Shown here piece by piece: positions 9,274 to 21,703 of a stretch of DNA of 60,853 bases. Origin of the DNA: Hoylesella shahii DSM 15611 = JCM 12083. Its GTDB lineage: Bacteria > Bacteroidota > Bacteroidia > Bacteroidales > Bacteroidaceae. The stretch is from the NCBI RefSeq assembly GCF_000613445.1, contig NZ_BAIZ01000021.1:1-60853 (forward strand), in the 5' to 3' direction. The notes below the pieces were generated by a model. The model did not search any database and was not told the origin of the DNA. It worked only from the letters and a program-made list of their open reading frames with translations. Numbering within the stretch: the first letter of the stretch is position 1; each line of letters opens with the position of its first letter. The position numbers and the translations under genes are program-made.

Positions 9274-9722
9274 GTTATCTCGTTTTTTGATATCCAGTAA
9301 TCCCGACAGAAAAGAGTGAAAGGGGTTGATTATCAACCTTTCTTCTTGTCGGAGGTTTTTTACTAGGCGAAAAGTCGGGGCAGTCCAATATTTTTATTTA
9401 TTGCAATTCATATTGCAAACTTAGAGATTGGGGTAAAAAGAAAAGGCGAAACAAAAAAATAAAAGGCCTCTCGCATGAAGACAAGAGACCAGCCAGTCTG
9501 TAAGCCTCAGACATTTTGTCAAAAGGGCCAATGAGCAGCCCTAGCTTATACTGTAAAAGCACGCTTATCGAGTGCAACATGGAGTAGTTAACCCTCACTT
9601 ATGTGCAAAAGCATGGTGCAGCACATAAGACAAACGCACTTTATATCATAGAAAAACGCCTACAATCAGCGTGATGCAGAATGTTTGGCGCGAAGAGAGA
9701 CGCCATGAGGCGCACACAAGGT
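9274..9722. other. Intergenic region at the prophage edge
   Basis: No supportable gene. It holds a minus-strand terminator (9452-9490). The base composition shifts from G+C-rich phage to A+T-rich host sequence here, so the right prophage boundary may lie in it; I could not identify an att repeat because the other end is outside the window. Confidence 0.45.
9452..9490 (-). terminator. Rho-independent terminator of the small gene at 9723-10008
   Basis: On the minus strand GGTCTCT (9490-9484) pairs with AGAGGCC (9471-9465, one G-U pair) and is followed by TTTTATTTTTTT. Confidence 0.6.
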
Positions 9723-10008
9723 CTACACTTCGTAGTTGGTTTGTCCGTCGTCGTCGCCGTGAAGTGCATCTTTAAAGTCTTTCCAACTTTGGAAGCCCAC
9801 AAACAACGCCACTTTATCCAACAATTCAACCGAAGGTTTCTCGCTCCAGATATCTGTGCCACAGCTTTTTTAGCATCGTGGGTTGCAACGCCACGTGTTG
9901 TTTTGCAAACGCAAACGCCAACTTTTCAAAGTCGGTTGCCATGGTTACGCTCTGTCCGAATTTCTTTTCTACAGCCTTTACCAACGCTGTTAAATCCCGC
10001 TTCATCAT
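9723..10008 (-). CDS. Small regulator-like Bacteroidota protein, frame broken near 9859
   Basis: From ATG 10008 the frame reads MMKRDLTALVKAVEKKFGQS to LKKLW and then breaks. Restoring two G bases in the GG at 9859-9860 continues it as WG...WSEKPSVELLDKVALFVGFQSW, ending at TAG 9723, for 95 residues. The plan (an N-terminal helix pair, a TMLKKLWG motif, then VELLDKVALFVGFQSWKDF) is that of short Bacteroidota proteins seen singly in intergenic DNA, which look like small helix-turn-helix regulators. Its leader carries a 7-bp inverted repeat (10027-10044) that could be an operator. Function is not established. Confidence 0.6.
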
Positions 10009-10026
10009 CTTAATGCCATTATAAGA

Positions 10027-10044
10027 TTGGCTAGTAATAGCCAA
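10027..10044. promoter_or_regulatory. Inverted repeat between promoter and small regulator-like gene
   Basis: TTGGCTA (10027-10033), 4-nt spacer, TAGCCAA (10038-10044). It lies between the -7 element at 10064-10071 and the start at 10008, as expected for an autoregulatory operator or a leader hairpin. Confidence 0.45.
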
Positions 10045-10063
10045 CCCACTCGTTTTATCGTTG

Positions 10064-10071
10064 CAAAGGTA
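10064..10071 (-). promoter_or_regulatory. Putative -7 promoter element (TACCTTTG on the minus strand)
   Basis: Exact TAnnTTTG match 56 bp upstream of the small gene start at 10008. Confidence 0.6.
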
Positions 10072-10151
10072 TAAAAAAGCTTTCGAAATATGCAAGCTGC
10101 AAGAAAATAAAATACCTTTTTTTAGGTATTGCCCGACACAAACTAATGCCG

Positions 10152-10159
10152 TAATTTTG
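10152..10159 (+). promoter_or_regulatory. Promoter of the LRR surface protein gene (TAATTTTG)
   Basis: TAnnTTTG match with a TTG at 10129-10131, about 20 bp upstream, the usual -33/-7 spacing. It leaves a ~145-nt leader before the gene at 10309. Confidence 0.6.
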
Positions 10160-10308
10160 TAGCCGAAACAGAATGTTTTACGACTGTGTGAACGACACAG
10201 CGCGAAGACACGACGCAACAAACTGCGACAAGAACTGCCGACAATGCGCCTTGCGCCTGCATTACACTAAAAAACGCGTAACATTTCACACCTAATATTT
10301 ACAAGTTC

Positions 10309-11904
10309 ATGAAGAAAATTCTACTACAACTGTTGCTCCTCACCTGCACATTAAATATGATGGCGCAGCGCGCTAAGAGCAACGACAAGGATGGTTACCT
10401 AAACCAAACCACCCTAACCGTAACCAAAGCCGGAACACTTGAGCAGGTGTTTGCCGAGACCAACCCCGACAGCTACCAGGGTTTGCGCATTATTGGTCCG
10501 CTAAACGAGGTCGATATGCGTTTCTTGGCGAAGCTAGCCAAACCCAGTTCGCTAAGCGACTTGCACAGCATTAACCTGCAAGAAGCGCAACTAGAGCGCA
10601 TCCCTGCCCACTGGTTGCATGGTCTAACCTACGTCACCCACGTATATTTCCCCACCACGCTTAAAGAAGTGGGCGCCTACGCCTTTGCTTACACCAACTC
10701 GCTGCGTAAGGCCGACTTGCCCGAAGGACTAAAAAGCGTTGGCGACTTTGCTTTTGTGGGTACTGCCATACAACGCGTAAACCTGCCCGTTACGATAGAA
10801 AAAGTTGGCGAAGGCGCGTTTGCACTGCTCAAAAACCTAACCGAAGTGAGCGTTCCTGCCACCAATAAGCATTTCGACCTTGTAGACAGTCTGCTTATTC
10901 GAAATGCCGACAACACCCTGCTGCAATGCTTTAAAAAGGGTAAGGGCAAGGTGGAAGTGCCTGGAGTGATAGAACGTATTGGACATTTGGCTTTTGGAGG
11001 AGCCAAACACATCAGCACCATCATCATCCCCAAAAGCGTTACCCGCATTGGCGAAGACGCTTTTGCCTCAACCTATGCGCTCGACAGCATTGCCGTGAAT
11101 ACAGAAAATACACACTACACCTCGCAGGCTGGCGTGCTATTTAATAAGGAACTCACCCTGCTTATATGCCATCCCGCTTCAAAACCAGGCAATAGCTACA
11201 CTGTGCCCACAACAGTTAAAGAACTGGCAACGGGTGCTTTTCAAGATTGTGGCGGAGGAAATGCTTACAAGCACATCTCCAATAAAACCCTTAAAAAGAA
11301 AGTAAAACTAAACAACGTGATACTACCCGAAGGACTAACAAAGATAGGCAAGTGGGCATTTACATTCTCGGGCTGCCAAGTTAACATCCCCTCTACTGTA
11401 AAAGAGATTGGCGACAGCTGTTTCTTCTTCAGCGAAATAGAATCGGTAACCATACCCGAAGGCGTTAAACGCCTTGGCGATGGCATGTTCACAGCATGCT
11501 ATACGTTGGAAAACATCACGCTACCCTCTACTCTTGAATATATTGGCGCCAAACTATTGGCCTACAACAGCAGCGAAATAACACTCAATGTCTATGCCAC
11601 TAACCCACCTTCGTGCCATCGAGATGCATTTGCAGAGTTCGCTGGTAGCATCAACTTGCACGTGGTGAAAGGCCAAAAGAAAGCCTATGAGAAGTCGGGC
11701 GACTGGAATGGCATGAATGTAAGCAACATCGACGACGACCTCAAAGCTGTTGTCACTGCCATTGGCAACACCTCTTCAACTCAGAAAGAAATTGTAGAAG
11801 TGGCTCGTTTCAACCTCCAGGGCGTTCGTATCAATGGCCAACAACCAGGCGTGAACATCATTAAGATGAGCGACGGCACCACAAAGAAGGTGCTAGTGAA
11901 ATAA
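10309..11904 (+). CDS. BspA-like leucine-rich-repeat (LRR_5) surface protein
   Basis: 531 residues. A signal peptide (MKKILLQLLLLTCTLNMMAQ) is followed by about twelve BspA/TpLRR-type repeats of 22-24 residues from ~residue 85 to 430, with the repeating pattern GxxAFxxxxxLxxxxLPxxLxxIG (for example VGAYAFAYTNSLRKADLPEG and IGEDAFASTYALDSIAV). The last ~35 residues (ARFNLQGVRINGQQPGVNII, then KMSDGTTKKVLVK) form the C-terminal module common on secreted Prevotella proteins. BspA-type proteins mediate adhesion and coaggregation; the ligand here cannot be told. Monocistronic, with its own promoter and a downstream hairpin. Confidence 0.88.
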   Translation: MKKILLQLLLLTCTLNMMAQRAKSNDKDGYLNQTTLTVTKAGTLEQVFAETNPDSYQGLRIIGPLNEVDMRFLAKLAKPSSLSDLHSINLQEAQLERIPAHWLHGLTYVTHVYFPTTLKEVGAYAFAYTNSLRKADLPEGLKSVGDFAFVGTAIQRVNLPVTIEKVGEGAFALLKNLTEVSVPATNKHFDLVDSLLIRNADNTLLQCFKKGKGKVEVPGVIERIGHLAFGGAKHISTIIIPKSVTRIGEDAFASTYALDSIAVNTENTHYTSQAGVLFNKELTLLICHPASKPGNSYTVPTTVKELATGAFQDCGGGNAYKHISNKTLKKKVKLNNVILPEGLTKIGKWAFTFSGCQVNIPSTVKEIGDSCFFFSEIESVTIPEGVKRLGDGMFTACYTLENITLPSTLEYIGAKLLAYNSSEITLNVYATNPPSCHRDAFAEFAGSINLHVVKGQKKAYEKSGDWNGMNVSNIDDDLKAVVTAIGNTSSTQKEIVEVARFNLQGVRINGQQPGVNIIKMSDGTTKKVLVK

Positions 11905-11924
11905 GATAAACCCACTAACACGCA

Positions 11925-11964
11925 GACAAGTGAACAGGTTGCATAGCCAATCTGTTCACTTGTC
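11925..11964. terminator. Hairpin after the LRR protein gene
   Basis: Perfect 13-bp arms GACAAGTGAACAG (11925-11937) and its complement (11952-11964), 14-nt loop, 21 bp past the stop. No T-run follows, so it may act as an RNA 3' stabiliser rather than a classical terminator. Confidence 0.55.
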
Positions 11965-12086
11965 AACGTTTAAGGCGGCACCAGTGCAACACAAATAATC
12001 CAACAAACACACCACCATCTAACCTTAAGAACAGAAAAAGCCTATTATTTTGAGGCATCATTCGTTAATTTGTAAAAGATATTACG

Positions 12087-12094
12087 TAACTTTG
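12087..12094 (+). promoter_or_regulatory. Promoter of the TM2 gene (TAACTTTG)
   Basis: Exact TAnnTTTG element 23 bp before the ATG at 12118. Confidence 0.6.
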
Positions 12095-12117
12095 CAACAA
12101 AATACCACACATTCAAG

Positions 12118-12450
12118 ATGGAGAAAGACGTAAATTCACTACTCATTACATACGGCAAGTACTTTCCAGAGGAGAGTTTAATGCAAGTTCGCGAGATATT
12201 CGAAAGAATGAACGACGAACAAGTCACCATGCTGGCGTGCTTGCAATTTAAAGATCCCATCACCGTGCTCATCATTTCGTTGCTCGGTGGCATTCTTGGA
12301 ATAGACAGATTTTACCTTGGGCACACAGCTCTAGGCATTATTAAGCTGTTGACTTGCGGTGGTTTTTATCTCTGGGCCATCATCGACCTCTTCCTCGTTA
12401 TGGATGCTGCACGCCATGAGAACCTTAAGAAACTGATGACCCTCTTCTAA
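12118..12450 (+). CDS. TM2 domain membrane protein
   Basis: 110 residues. The N-terminal ~50 residues are acidic and soluble; the C-terminal half is a TM2 domain with two membrane helices (VLIISLLGGILGIDRFYLG and IIKLLTCGGFYLWAIIDLFL) joined by the diagnostic G-DRFYLG motif. TM2 proteins are small inner-membrane proteins of unknown biochemical role. The DUF2752 gene follows with a 1-bp gap, so the two are co-transcribed. Confidence 0.88.
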   Translation: MEKDVNSLLITYGKYFPEESLMQVREIFERMNDEQVTMLACLQFKDPITVLIISLLGGILGIDRFYLGHTALGIIKLLTCGGFYLWAIIDLFLVMDAARHENLKKLMTLF

Positions 12451-12451
12451 A

Positions 12452-12853
12452 TTGACCATCAAACAAGGAACATTCATTGCCACGCTTGTGTATTTCACAG
12501 GGGTGGCTTGGCTGTTGCTGAACGTTGTTTGGCAAACAAATATAGTTATATGCCCATTACGTTCGGCAACTGGATTACCTTGTCCTGCTTGCGGAACCAC
12601 ACGCGCCATGCGCCATCTTCTACAAGGCGAAATGTGGAACGCATTTATTACCAATCCCAATGTATCTATCGTTGCGCCCGCATCAATAGCTTTTACTTTG
12701 GCGCTAATAGGCGGATGGTGGAGCAAAAAACCACTCACCCAGCGGCTTTACGCCACAGCACAAAACACGCTTAACCGCAAACATGTGTTTGCAGCCTTTA
12801 TATTGTGGGAGCTAGGCGTGTGGGTTTACCTGCTTCTGGTGCACTTTACTTAA
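12452..12853 (+). CDS. DUF2752 membrane protein
   Basis: 133 residues starting at a TTG one base after the TM2 stop; no in-frame ATG is available nearby. It contains the family signature CPLRSATGLPCPACGTTRA followed by MRHLLQGE, plus three hydrophobic segments (TLVYFTGVAWLLLNVVW; VSIVAPASIAFTLALIGGW; FAAFILWELGVWVYLLLV). The CPxCGTTRA motif could bind metal or form a disulfide, but no function is known. The TM2-DUF2752 pairing is common in Bacteroidota. Confidence 0.85.
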   Translation: MTIKQGTFIATLVYFTGVAWLLLNVVWQTNIVICPLRSATGLPCPACGTTRAMRHLLQGEMWNAFITNPNVSIVAPASIAFTLALIGGWWSKKPLTQRLYATAQNTLNRKHVFAAFILWELGVWVYLLLVHFT

Positions 12854-12938
12854 GCGTAAAGGCCATTACCCCAAGCCTTTTATGGCCTAATCCACAACCC
12901 ATTGCACACTTTATTAGCCAATTACCATTATTTTTTAC

Positions 12939-12946
12939 TATCTTTG
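12939..12946 (+). promoter_or_regulatory. Promoter of the AICAR transformylase gene (TATCTTTG)
   Basis: TAnnTTTG match 26 bp upstream of the ATG at 12973. Confidence 0.6.
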
Positions 12947-12972
12947 CAAGGCAATTAAACCACATTATAAAG

Positions 12973-14154
12973 ATGAAAGAACTTGCCTTGAAGTATGGTT
13001 GCAATCCCAACCAAAAACCTTCGCGCATCTATGTTACCGAAGGCGAACTTCCCATCAAAGTGCTAAGCGGACGCCCTGGCTACATCAATTTTCTTGATGC
13101 ACTTAACAGTTGGCAGCTAGTTAAGGAACTTAAAGCCGCCATTGGCCTGCCTGCCGCAGCCAGTTTCAAACATGTGTCGCCAGCAGGAGCAGCCGTTGGC
13201 CTACCACTTAGCGACACACTGAAGCACATTTACTTTGTTGACGAGGCCAAGACGCCGCTCTCGCCCATTGCATGTGCATACGCAAGAGCTCGTGGAGCAG
13301 ACAGAATGAGCAGCTATGGCGACTTTATCGCACTGAGCGACACCTGCGACGAGGCTACGGCTTTGCTCATTAAGCCCGAGGTTTCGGATGGTGTTATAGC
13401 ACCAAGCTATACACCCGAAGCCCTCGCCATACTGAAGGAGAAGCGAAAAGGAACATATAACGTACTGCAAATCAACCCTGCTTACACGCCCGAACCACTC
13501 GAGCACAAGCAAGTTTTTGGCATCACATTCGAACAAGGACGCAACGAAATCAAATTAGACGACCCCAAATTGTTTGAAAATATCCCCACACAAAACAAAC
13601 ATTTCACACCCGAAGCGCTACGCGACCTTATCATCGCCCTCATCACCCTTAAATATACACAGAGCAATTCGGTGTGCTATGTGAAAGACGGACAAGCTAT
13701 TGGCATCGGTGCTGGTCAGCAAAGTCGCATTCACTGCACACGTTTGGCTGGTAACAAGGCCGATATTTGGTGGCTAAGACAGCACCCCAAGGTGATGAAT
13801 TTGCCCTTTGTAAACAATATCCGAAGGGCCGATCGCGACAACACTATCGACCTCTACATCGGCGAAGAATGCGAAGATGTATTGGCAGAGGGTGCATGGC
13901 AGCAGTTTTTCAAAACCAAACCCGAACCTCTTACCCTTGAAGAAAAACGCCAATGGATTGCTCAAAACCATGGCGTTTGCCTAGGTAGCGATGCCTTTTT
14001 CCCCTTTGGCGACAACATCGAACGCGCACATAAAAGCGGTGTTGACTTTATCGCGCAGGCTGGTGGGTCGGTTCGCGACGACCATGTTATCGACACTTGC
14101 AACAAATACAACATCGCCATGGCCTTCACAGGCGTGAGATTGTTCCACCATTAA
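12973..14154 (+). CDS. Stand-alone phosphoribosylaminoimidazolecarboxamide (AICAR) formyltransferase
   Basis: 393 residues. It aligns with only the transformylase half of bifunctional PurH, the step that formylates AICAR with 10-formyl-THF in purine synthesis. Family blocks seen are LKYGCNPNQKPSRIY near the N-terminus, AASFKHVSPAGAAVG (the KHxxPxG catalytic region), TLKYTQSNSVCYVKDGQAIGIGAGQQSRIHC, and SDAFFPFGDNIERAHKSGVDFIAQAGGSVRD near the C-terminus. The ~200-residue IMP cyclohydrolase domain is absent. A longer in-frame start exists at 12805 but overlaps the DUF2752 gene and lies upstream of the promoter, so I chose 12973. Its relation to a bifunctional PurH elsewhere in the genome is unknown. 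Confidence 0.9.
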   Translation: MKELALKYGCNPNQKPSRIYVTEGELPIKVLSGRPGYINFLDALNSWQLVKELKAAIGLPAAASFKHVSPAGAAVGLPLSDTLKHIYFVDEAKTPLSPIACAYARARGADRMSSYGDFIALSDTCDEATALLIKPEVSDGVIAPSYTPEALAILKEKRKGTYNVLQINPAYTPEPLEHKQVFGITFEQGRNEIKLDDPKLFENIPTQNKHFTPEALRDLIIALITLKYTQSNSVCYVKDGQAIGIGAGQQSRIHCTRLAGNKADIWWLRQHPKVMNLPFVNNIRRADRDNTIDLYIGEECEDVLAEGAWQQFFKTKPEPLTLEEKRQWIAQNHGVCLGSDAFFPFGDNIERAHKSGVDFIAQAGGSVRDDHVIDTCNKYNIAMAFTGVRLFHH

Positions 14155-14172
14155 TCCCTAAACATATTGCAC

Positions 14173-14367
14173 ATGGATATAGACGAGATAATTGCTGGTG
14201 GCGGAATGACCTTCCGCAAAGGCTCTTCGGGAGGCGAAAAAAAAGACGATAAGGTTAAAACCAAAGCCAAAAAGAAAAAATATATCACTGGAGCGCACGG
14301 CAGCGGTGCGGCTAAACAAAAGGCCAAATACCGCGAGCAACGCGCCAACAGACATAAAAAGCGATAG
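14173..14367 (+). CDS. Small highly basic protein of unknown function
   Basis: 64 residues from ATG 14173 (MDIDEIIAGGGMTFRKGSSG). The second half is almost entirely Lys, Arg, Gly and Ala (KTKAKKKKYITGAHGSGAA, KYREQRANRHKKR), suggesting nucleic-acid or ribosome binding. It follows the AICAR transformylase by 18 bp and precedes a strong terminator, so it is likely the last gene of that transcript. Family not recognised. Confidence 0.55.
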   Translation: MDIDEIIAGGGMTFRKGSSGGEKKDDKVKTKAKKKKYITGAHGSGAAKQKAKYREQRANRHKKR

Positions 14368-14415
14368 GCAACTGCACCAAGCTCTTGCCTTTTGGCCTTG
14401 CTAAACGCAATAAAA

Positions 14416-14454
14416 AAAAGGAGAACCACATCTCATTGGCGTGGTTCTCCTTTT
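14416..14454. terminator. Strong bidirectional terminator
   Basis: 14-bp perfect arms AAAAGGAGAACCAC (14416-14429) and complement (14441-14454), 11-nt loop, A-run before and TTTTATTTTTT after. It ends the transcript of the AICAR transformylase and small basic protein. The arm sequence is nearly repeated in the terminator at 31819-31852. Confidence 0.85.
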
Positions 14455-14565
14455 ATTTTTTGCAACACCGCTGAGATGTTATCAAGCGATAAAGCTGGCG
14501 AATTGCTCAATATCTGGTCCAAATGGTTTGATACTGCCATAAAAAGAAAAGCAGAAAAGAAAACA

Positions 14566-14612
14566 AAAAAAAGGGTGAGCACATGCCAAGTGGCACATGT
14601 CTCACCCTTTAT
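14566..14612 (-). terminator. Terminator of the nifJ transcript
   Basis: Arms AAAGGGTGAG / CTCACCCTTT (14570-14579 and 14601-14610) with a second stem inside; on the minus strand it is followed by eight T. It lies 30 bp past the nifJ stop. Confidence 0.8.
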
Positions 14613-14641
14613 TATAAGCGTGGCTCTAAGCTTTATCGTGT

Positions 14642-18224
<3,583 letters not shown>

Positions 18225-18243
18225 TTAATTAATGTATTTGTAT

Positions 18244-19431
18244 TTAATAGAGAAACCCGAAAAGCCAAAGGGGCATCTTATTGTCTTTACCCACTTCGGT
18301 GTTGTATCGGGCGTATATGGTATCGGTGTTATATCTAACCTTGCCTGTACCGCGTGCATCGCAGATGCGAAATTTCCATTTCTCGTCTACAATATAAAAC
18401 TGTTCTTTGTTGCCTTGGTTCACCAAATGGTCTTTCCAAAGGGCATTAACGAAGAACGTTTCCATGACCACTTGTTCGTCGGCCACTATGGGATAGACGG
18501 TGTAAAGCAAGTTTGAATTGTGCATCATTATCTTAGAAGGCTTCTTGGGAAAATCGTCTCCCACTAGATACATCATGTTTATCAAGCGCGCATCGGCCAA
18601 ATATTTGATATAGTTCATCACCGTTGCACGGCTTGTCTCGATGTCTAGAGCCAGCTGACTGATGTTGGGGGCTTTCGTTGGGTTTAGCGACAGCAGATAA
18701 AACAGCTTCTTTATCTTGGTGAGATACTTCAAATCTATCTGCTTAATGAGCAGTATGTCCACTTCGGTCATCATGTTCATTGTCTTCAACAGATTTTCCG
18801 AAAAGTTGCGTTGCTCTAAGAAGAAAGGATAAAAACCATGGTGCACATAGTCGCGAAAATGCTTTGCCGGACTCACCACAGGCAATATCTCCTTTACGAT
18901 GCTCTCGTGTTGAGTTAGTATCTCTTCCAAGCTGTAGGCCTTAAACTGGTTGCCTGTAACAATATTGAGATATTCTCTAAACGAGAATCCCCGCAAGTTA
19001 TAGCTTTTAACGATGCCGTTAAGCTCTGGGTTTTCGTCTTTGAGCCGCATAACGCTCGACCCGGTGAAGATGATTTTCAGCTCGGGATAACGGTCGTAGC
19101 ACTTACGTAGTTCCGAACTCCAATCGGGTTGCTTAAATACTTGGTCGATGAGTAACACCTTTCCACCATGCGCAACAAAGTCGGCTGCAAAATCAGCGAT
19201 ACCGCGACTCTGAAAATAGAAGTTATTCATGTTGATATACAAACACTGCCTGTCGCCACGAGCAAACTTCTCTTTCGCATATTGTAGCAAAAATGTGGTC
19301 TTCCCTACCCCACGCGTTCCCTTAATGCCAATTAAGCGGTCGCCCCAATCTATTTCATCCATCAGGGTTCGACGCAATGTGGCATTGGTATGCTCCACAA
19401 GATAAGCGTGAGTACGAAAAAAAGCCTCCAT
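18244..19431 (-). CDS. AAA family ATPase with DUF4143-type C-terminus
   Basis: 395 residues. The N-terminal ATPase domain has Walker A GTRGVGKTTFL (residues ~38-48), a Walker B-like KVLLIDQVFKQPDW and the sensor region IIFTGSSVMRL. The C-terminal half holds the LRGFSFREYLN block and a winged-helix-like region (ISQLALDIETSRATVMNYIKYL), typical of AAA_14/DUF4143 proteins. These are widespread in Bacteroidota; function is unknown, with roles in defence or toxin-antitoxin contexts sometimes proposed. It has its own promoter and precedes nifJ by 31 bp, so read-through into nifJ is possible. Confidence 0.88.
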   Translation of the reverse strand: MEAFFRTHAYLVEHTNATLRRTLMDEIDWGDRLIGIKGTRGVGKTTFLLQYAKEKFARGDRQCLYINMNNFYFQSRGIADFAADFVAHGGKVLLIDQVFKQPDWSSELRKCYDRYPELKIIFTGSSVMRLKDENPELNGIVKSYNLRGFSFREYLNIVTGNQFKAYSLEEILTQHESIVKEILPVVSPAKHFRDYVHHGFYPFFLEQRNFSENLLKTMNMMTEVDILLIKQIDLKYLTKIKKLFYLLSLNPTKAPNISQLALDIETSRATVMNYIKYLADARLINMMYLVGDDFPKKPSKIMMHNSNLLYTVYPIVADEQVVMETFFVNALWKDHLVNQGNKEQFYIVDEKWKFRICDARGTGKVRYNTDTIYARYNTEVGKDNKMPLWLFGFLY

Positions 19432-19466
19432 AGTTATACTACTATATTTAAGCGATTAAAACCATG

Positions 19467-19474
19467 CAAAGATA
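19467..19474 (-). promoter_or_regulatory. Promoter of the ATPase gene (TATCTTTG on the minus strand)
   Basis: TAnnTTTG match 35 bp upstream of the ATG at 19431. Confidence 0.6.
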
Positions 19475-19693
19475 GTACTTATTTATCAAATTTGCAAACT
19501 CTACCTTACAAAATAAACAATACCTATCATCTTTTTTAGGTACGAAGCCCCGCAAGGGTTCAAAAAAATAGCTCTGCAACATGAAACAAGCCTCTTCTAT
19601 TAACCATCAGCTTACTCTCAAGACCTTTCTATGCCCTAAAAACATGTTTTGAATAAAGTTTTGAAGTTATGTGTAAAGTTTTCCATTATTTCT

Positions 19694-19723
19694 TTTGTTG
19701 GAAAGAAAAAATACTTACCTTTG
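19694..19723 (+). promoter_or_regulatory. Promoter of the DASS transporter gene
   Basis: -33 TTTG at 19694-19697 and -7 TACCTTTG at 19716-19723, with standard spacing, about 35 bp before the ATG at 19757. Confidence 0.65.
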
Positions 19724-19756
19724 CCCCGTTTTACTAACCATAAACACATAATTAAT

Positions 19757-21219
19757 ATGTCTGAACAAAAAAGAAACACATTGAGCGAGGTTTTCAGATT
19801 TAAAAAGTTCGCTTTGTTCATTGTTGCGGTTGTCATTACCGCCATTTTATGGAACTTGCCTTCAACTGCTTTTGGCATTGAAGGGTTAACGGTTATCCAG
19901 CAACGCGTGATAGCCATCTTCGCCTTTGCCACCATCATGTGGGTTACAGAGGCCATTTCATCGTGGGCCACGTCGGTGGTGCTGATTGCCGCTTTGCTGT
20001 TTACCACATCCGACAACGCTTTCCTCTTCTTCAGAGAAGGCATCGACAAGTCGGAACTGCTGCACCACAGCGCTCTGATGGCCACTTTTGCCGACCCCAT
20101 CATCATTCTTTTCTTGGGCGGTTTTATGCTAGCCATCGCCGCAACGAAGTCGGGACTGGACGTTTTCTTGGCACGTAACCTGCTACGTCCTTTTGGTCGC
20201 AAATCTGAAATGGTGCTCTTGGGTTTCATTCTCATCACGGGCGCCTTCTCAATGTTCGTTTCCAACACGGCTACTGCTGCCATGATGCTCACTTTCCTTA
20301 CACCTGTATTCAAGCATTGCCTCCTGAAGGTAAGGGAAGAGTGGCCCTCACATTGGCCATTCCCGTGGCTGCCAACATCGGCGGTATGGGTACACCCATC
20401 GGTACACCGCCCAATGCCATTGCCTTGAAGTACCTGAACGACGTTAACGGACTAAACCTAAACCTTGGTTTTGGACAGTGGATGGCCTTTATGCTGCCAC
20501 TTACCATCGTGCTGCTACTCATTGGCTGGTATCTGCTGAAAACCTTCTTCCCCTTTAAGAAAAAAGAAATAGACCTGCACATCGATGGCGAAGTGCAAAA
20601 AGGATGGCGCACACCGGTGATTGCTGTCACCTTCTGCGTAACCGTACTGCTGTGGATGCTCGACAAAGTTACAGGTGTTGGCGCCAACACTGTGGCCATG
20701 CTGCCCATCGCTGTGTTTGCTCTTACAGGCGTGGTTAAAGCCAAAGACCTGCAAGAAATTAACTGGAGCGTTATCTGGATGGTGGCCGGAGGCTTCGCGC
20801 TAGGCCTTGCCCTCAACGAATCTAAACTTGCCGAACTGGCTATTAAGAGCATTCCGTTTGACAGCTGGTCGCCTTTGGTCATCCTGCTCATATCGGGTGT
20901 GATATGCTATGTGCTCTCCAACTTCATCTCTAACACGGCCACTGCTGCCCTATTGGTACCCATCCTCGCCGTTGTTTGTAAGGGTATGGGCGACAGTCTT
21001 AACGGCATCGGTGGCACTCCCACCGTACTTATCGGTATAGCCATCGCCGCTTCTACTGCCATGTGCTTGCCCATCAGTACGCCTCCAAATGCTATTGCTC
21101 ACTCTACCGGACTGGTTAACCAGAACGAAATGATGAAGATTGGTCTCTCCATCGGCATCATCGGCCTTGTACTTGGCTACATGGTTTTGTTCTTCGTGGG
21201 CAAATCGGGCTTGATTTAA
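19757..21219 (+). CDS. DASS (SLC13) family anion/dicarboxylate:sodium symporter, frame broken once
   Basis: 487 residues when repaired. About 11-12 membrane segments in two related halves. The two SNTATA-containing hairpin motifs that bind sodium and substrate are present (SMFVSNTATAAMML and LSNFISNTATAALLV), each followed by a proline-rich motif (TPIGTPPNAIALKY and LPISTPPNAIAHS). The frame breaks at 20314, where one G is missing (TTCAAGCATTG for TTCAAGGCATTG), exactly between the first motif and the first TPPNA block. DASS members carry succinate, other dicarboxylates, citrate or sulfate; the substrate cannot be told here. Monocistronic with its own promoter and terminator. Confidence 0.9.
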
Positions 21220-21248
21220 TTAGAACAGTAACATACAAACAAACGCCT

Positions 21249-21290
21249 GCAAGCGATGTCCGTAACTACGGCATCGCTTGCTTTTGTTTT
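21249..21290 (+). terminator. Terminator of the DASS transporter gene
   Basis: GCAAGCGATG (21249-21258) pairs with CATCGCTTGC (21272-21281), with CCGTA/TACGG extending the stem inside, followed by TTTTGTTTTT. Confidence 0.85.
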
Positions 21291-21703
21291 TATAACTTGT
21301 TTGGTTTGTTAGCACTCTAACGCCGATTTCTCAATCGCCTTTCACTTATTGCAAACAAAGCCACCACTCACTACCTTTCCCCACTATTTACTAAGTTTTC
21401 ACTTCACACCCACCTTAGTTCATCTTCACTTATCCTGCGAGGTGGCTGTGAAGCCACCTTGATTTTGCCTTACCTTCGTTTACCGCAATAGGTTGTTAGG
21501 CTATTTATTTCATGCTTTGTAAGGTTTGCAGGTTGCGCCAATCTTTCCTCCGTTTGCTTGTCGGCATAATGGCTGTGTTATTCGTTAGGCTTTGTCGGTT
21601 GTGCCTGAATAACACCCAAGGTAATGTGCTAACAACAAACAAGACCTTTGCAGACCCTAACGACCAATTTGGGTTTTAGCAAAAACACATCCTCGTTCAT
21701 TCG
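21291..21703. other. Intergenic region before repeat element copy A
   Basis: No supportable gene. It contains a small perfect hairpin (AGGTGGCT, GTGA loop, AGCCACCT; 21440-21459) and a stretch (21659-21678) that nearly matches the tail of the small ORF region at 32158-32177. Confidence 0.45.

Noticed and set aside
9641..9862. 73-codon minus-strand frame over the small regulator-like gene
   Set aside because: It is the wrong frame of the broken gene at 9723-10008; the repaired frame gives the family pattern.
12805..12972. N-terminal extension of the AICAR transformylase
   Set aside because: It overlaps the DUF2752 gene, precedes the TATCTTTG promoter, and has no similarity to the enzyme family.
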